Part shown: positions 56,545 to 58,709 of the stretch, in pieces
Numbering within the stretch: position 1 is the first letter of the stretch
Layout: the number at the start of each line of letters is the position of its first letter
Assembly: GCA_964424945.1 (NCBI GenBank)
Contig: CAYRLB010000007.1
Coordinates: 1-58,709 of the forward strand
Source of the DNA: WHSP01 sp964424945
GTDB taxonomy: Bacteria; Gemmatimonadota; Gemmatimonadetes; Longimicrobiales; Longimicrobiaceae
DNA: 58,709 nucleotides
Direction of reading: 5' to 3'
Position numbers and translations under genes: made by a program
Notes under the pieces: generated by a model
Databases searched by the model: none
What the model was told of the DNA's origin: nothing
The model's input: the letters and a program-made list of their open reading frames with translations, nothing else

Positions 56545-58709
56545 TCAGTCCGCGGGCGGTACCGGAATGACCGGCGCGGGCTCACTCGGCGTTCCGCCGA
56601 CGGTGGCACTGAACCCGACGTTGATGACACGGCTCGACGGATAGTTCAGACCGTTACCCTGAACGATTTCCGGGTCGAGGTTCATGTAACCAAGGTTGTC
56701 GAACAGAAGCGGGTTCGTCGCACTGGTGTACACGCGCATCCGCGACATCCCGATCCGGTCCGAGAGGTCCGCCGGCACGCTGTAACCCAGCTCGAGCCGC
56801 TTGAGCCGGAGGTAACGAACGTTCGTCCGCCAGAAGTCGCTCACCGGCTGACGCGACGAGTGGTTCAGCACGCCCTTGCGGAGCGGCGGGAACCGGCCCG
56901 GAATCCACTCACTCTGATCGTCGTACAGGTCAGCACGGCGCCAGCGATCGTTGTGGAACGTCTGCGAGTTGTGATCACCGAAGTACGGATAGCGCATCTC
57001 GTTACCCGCCAGGAAGGAGAAGAGCGCTCCACCCGCGAAGTCGTAACTGAGGCTTACGCTACCGTAAGAGAAGGAACCATTCAGGCCGTACGAGATGAGC
57101 GGGGTACCCGAGGTCGGGTAACCAAGCACCCGCTGATCCATCGAGTTGATGATGCCGTCGTTGTTCTGGTCGACGTACTTCAGATCGCCCGGAAGCAGCG
57201 TACGGTTGCCCTGCCCGTCGATGTTCACCGGGTAGCGCTCGATCTCTTCCATCGTCTGGAACTGCCCCGCGCTCTCGTAGCCGAAGGCGCCCGTCGTGCC
57301 GACCCAGCGGTGCTCGGTCGCATTGCGGTACCGGTCCCACGAGTTGCCGTAGCGGGGCTTGTACCGGTCGAGAACCTTGTTCCTGGCAAGGGTCGCGTGC
57401 GGCGCGATCGAGTACGACACGCCCCGGAACTGATCCGACCAGCGGATGATGCCCTCGAGACCCTGCGTTGCCTCGGACTCAAGGTTCTCCTGCGGAAGGG
57501 TATACCCCGTTTCCGTCGGAATCAGCACGTCGTACCGGGAGGCAGGAAGCCCGTCGAGCTTGCGCTCGAAGACGTCGAACTCACCCGACAGCCGGCTATC
57601 CAACATCTGGAAGTCGACACCCAGGTTACGGTTCGTGCTCGTCACCCACGACAGGTTCGTGACGGGAATACCGCGCGGCCCGATCCCCGGGATCAGCGCG
57701 CCGTCGAGGAACGAAGGCGTGCCCGAGTTGTAGGTCGCGCCGCCAAGATACTGCCACGCACCGATCTGCTCGCGTCCCGCCTCACCCCACGAAGCGCGGA
57801 GCTTCAGCTCGTCGAAGAAACCGACCCGGTCCGAGAAGAAGTCCTCCTCAGTGATCCGCCAGCCCACCGAAACGCCCGGGAAGAAGCCCCAGCGATTACC
57901 GTCGGCGAACAGATGGGAGCCGTCATATCGGCCGAGCAGCTCGACCAGGTACTTCTGCTCGAAGTCGTAGTTCACACGACCGATGTAGGACTCCCGCCGA
58001 TTGATCCCCCAGCTGTTCCCGAGATCGGTCAGGTCGGCGAAGTTGATGATGTGCGTGAAGTTGCCCGGCGGAACCGAGGTGACTTCCGTCGTCCAGTTCT
58101 CACCGCCATCACGCTCGTAACCCAGCGTCGCCGTGATGCTGTGGGCGTCGAACACCTGCTGGGTGTTGAAGAGGAACTGCAGCCAGTCCGACTCGCCGCG
58201 GCGCCGTGACTGGAAGCGCGCCGACTCACCCGACCGGCCGGCAACCTCATACGTCTCGGTCGCCTCGTTGTAGCGATAGGCGTCGAAGCTGTACCGATGC
58301 TGATCGAAGTTCCGGAAATTCCGGGTCTGCGAATAGCTGGCGCGGATCGACGAGTTCAACGGAAGCTCGTACTCCGCGAAGAACGTCGCGTTGAGATCCC
58401 AGACGGTGTCGTCCTGCCACCCCGACTTCTCCTTGTTGTAGGAGGGAGGGGTACGGGCAAGGTAGCGCTGGTCGTACGCGATGTACTGCCCATTCGGATC
58501 CGCAAATGGCGACTGGAACGGCCAGGTGCTGTTGATACCCAGAATCGCGGTGCGGACAACGTCGTTGTTGCCGGCAAGCGCGAACTGGCTCGTGAGCTCC
58601 TGACGTCCGCGGAGCTTCGCATCAAGCGTCAGCTTGTCGAAGAGCAGCGCGGAGAGGTTCGCCTGGATGTTGCTGCGGCTGAAGTTGTTATCCTTCATCA
58701 CGTAATCCT
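56545..58709 (-). CDS. SusC/RagA-family TonB-dependent outer-membrane transporter, N-terminus off window
   Basis: About 720 C-terminal residues; the frame runs open through the window edge (an internal GTG/ATG near 58701 is not the true start). It has the alternating strands and Trp/Tyr-rich loops of a 22-strand barrel, with SusC-type features: LGRYDGSHLFADGNRWGFFP, GVSVGWRITEEDF, LKLRASWGEAGREQIGAW, and LKRLELGYSVPADLSDRIG near the end. About 300 residues (signal, carboxypeptidase-like domain, TonB box, plug) should lie beyond. Imports the ligand captured by SusD. Confidence 0.93.
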   Translation of the reverse strand, partial: DYVMKDNNFSRSNIQANLSALLFDKLTLDAKLRGRQELTSQFALAGNNDVVRTAILGINSTWPFQSPFADPNGQYIAYDQRYLARTPPSYNKEKSGWQDDTVWDLNATFFAEYELPLNSSIRASYSQTRNFRNFDQHRYSFDAYRYNEATETYEVAGRSGESARFQSRRRGESDWLQFLFNTQQVFDAHSITATLGYERDGGENWTTEVTSVPPGNFTHIINFADLTDLGNSWGINRRESYIGRVNYDFEQKYLVELLGRYDGSHLFADGNRWGFFPGVSVGWRITEEDFFSDRVGFFDELKLRASWGEAGREQIGAWQYLGGATYNSGTPSFLDGALIPGIGPRGIPVTNLSWVTSTNRNLGVDFQMLDSRLSGEFDVFERKLDGLPASRYDVLIPTETGYTLPQENLESEATQGLEGIIRWSDQFRGVSYSIAPHATLARNKVLDRYKPRYGNSWDRYRNATEHRWVGTTGAFGYESAGQFQTMEEIERYPVNIDGQGNRTLLPGDLKYVDQNNDGIINSMDQRVLGYPTSGTPLISYGLNGSFSYGSVSLSYDFAGGALFSFLAGNEMRYPYFGDHNSQTFHNDRWRRADLYDDQSEWIPGRFPPLRKGVLNHSSRQPVSDFWRTNVRYLRLKRLELGYSVPADLSDRIGMSRMRVYTSATNPLLFDNLGYMNLDPEIVQGNGLNYPSSRVINVGFSATVGGTPSEPAPVIPVPPAD

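Overview
GC-rich bacterial chromosome fragment. A SusC/SusD outer-membrane pair, many secreted lipoproteins and beta-propellers, ECF sigma/anti-sigma regulation, DUF5995 and DUF5996 proteins and hybrid histidine kinases together suggest a Gram-negative, Gemmatimonadota-like organism. This is an inference from gene content; no rRNA is present to test it. The sequence is a draft scaffold: 100 Ns at 47645-47744 are flanked by an unmerged 55-base contig overlap.

Layout. 1-2131: end-truncated PVC-type dehydrogenase and a ThuA-like protein. 2316-8691: a coiled-coil PD-(D/E)XK nuclease-like protein, a LuxR-type regulator with a degenerate receiver, DUF5995, two secreted propellers and a flippase-like membrane protein. 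8780-12790: divergent secreted proteases (subtilisin S8, and an Ig-repeat leishmanolysin-like zinc protease). 13076-17028: ECF sigma, its zinc-finger anti-sigma and a divergent VWA (YfbK-type) protein. 17209-18431: HipA-like kinase with DUF3037 partner. 18617-24817: lipoprotein, SulP permease, acidic amino-acid symporter, DUF5996. 23675-28331: complete LivJHMGF branched-chain amino-acid ABC operon, then UppP. 29501-43915: a dense two-component island with five histidine kinases (four with C-terminal receivers, one with an N-terminal receiver), one REC-HD-GYP phosphodiesterase and one stand-alone receiver. 44354-53003: two WYL regulators (PafB/PafC type) followed by an AddB-like and an AddA-like helicase-nuclease. 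53213-58709: SusC-SusD-BASS transporter unit with GC hairpins between the genes.

The most novel-looking part is the ECF locus. Both strands of the 193-bp region between the VWA gene and the sigma gene carry the same promoter-like element, GTGTGCAAC-N15-CGTCAT, each pointing at its own gene. The anti-sigma factor (outside its membrane helix) and the VWA protein (after an N-terminal carboxypeptidase-regulatory-like domain) share a peptide like the LDEVVVVGYG segment that SusC/RagA receptors carry before their plug. I infer a self-activating envelope-sensing circuit linking an ECF sigma factor, a VWA protein and possibly the TonB system. The second candidate is the kinase island, whose only recognised output enzyme is a c-di-GMP phosphodiesterase.

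No tRNA, rRNA, CRISPR array or insertion sequence was recognised.
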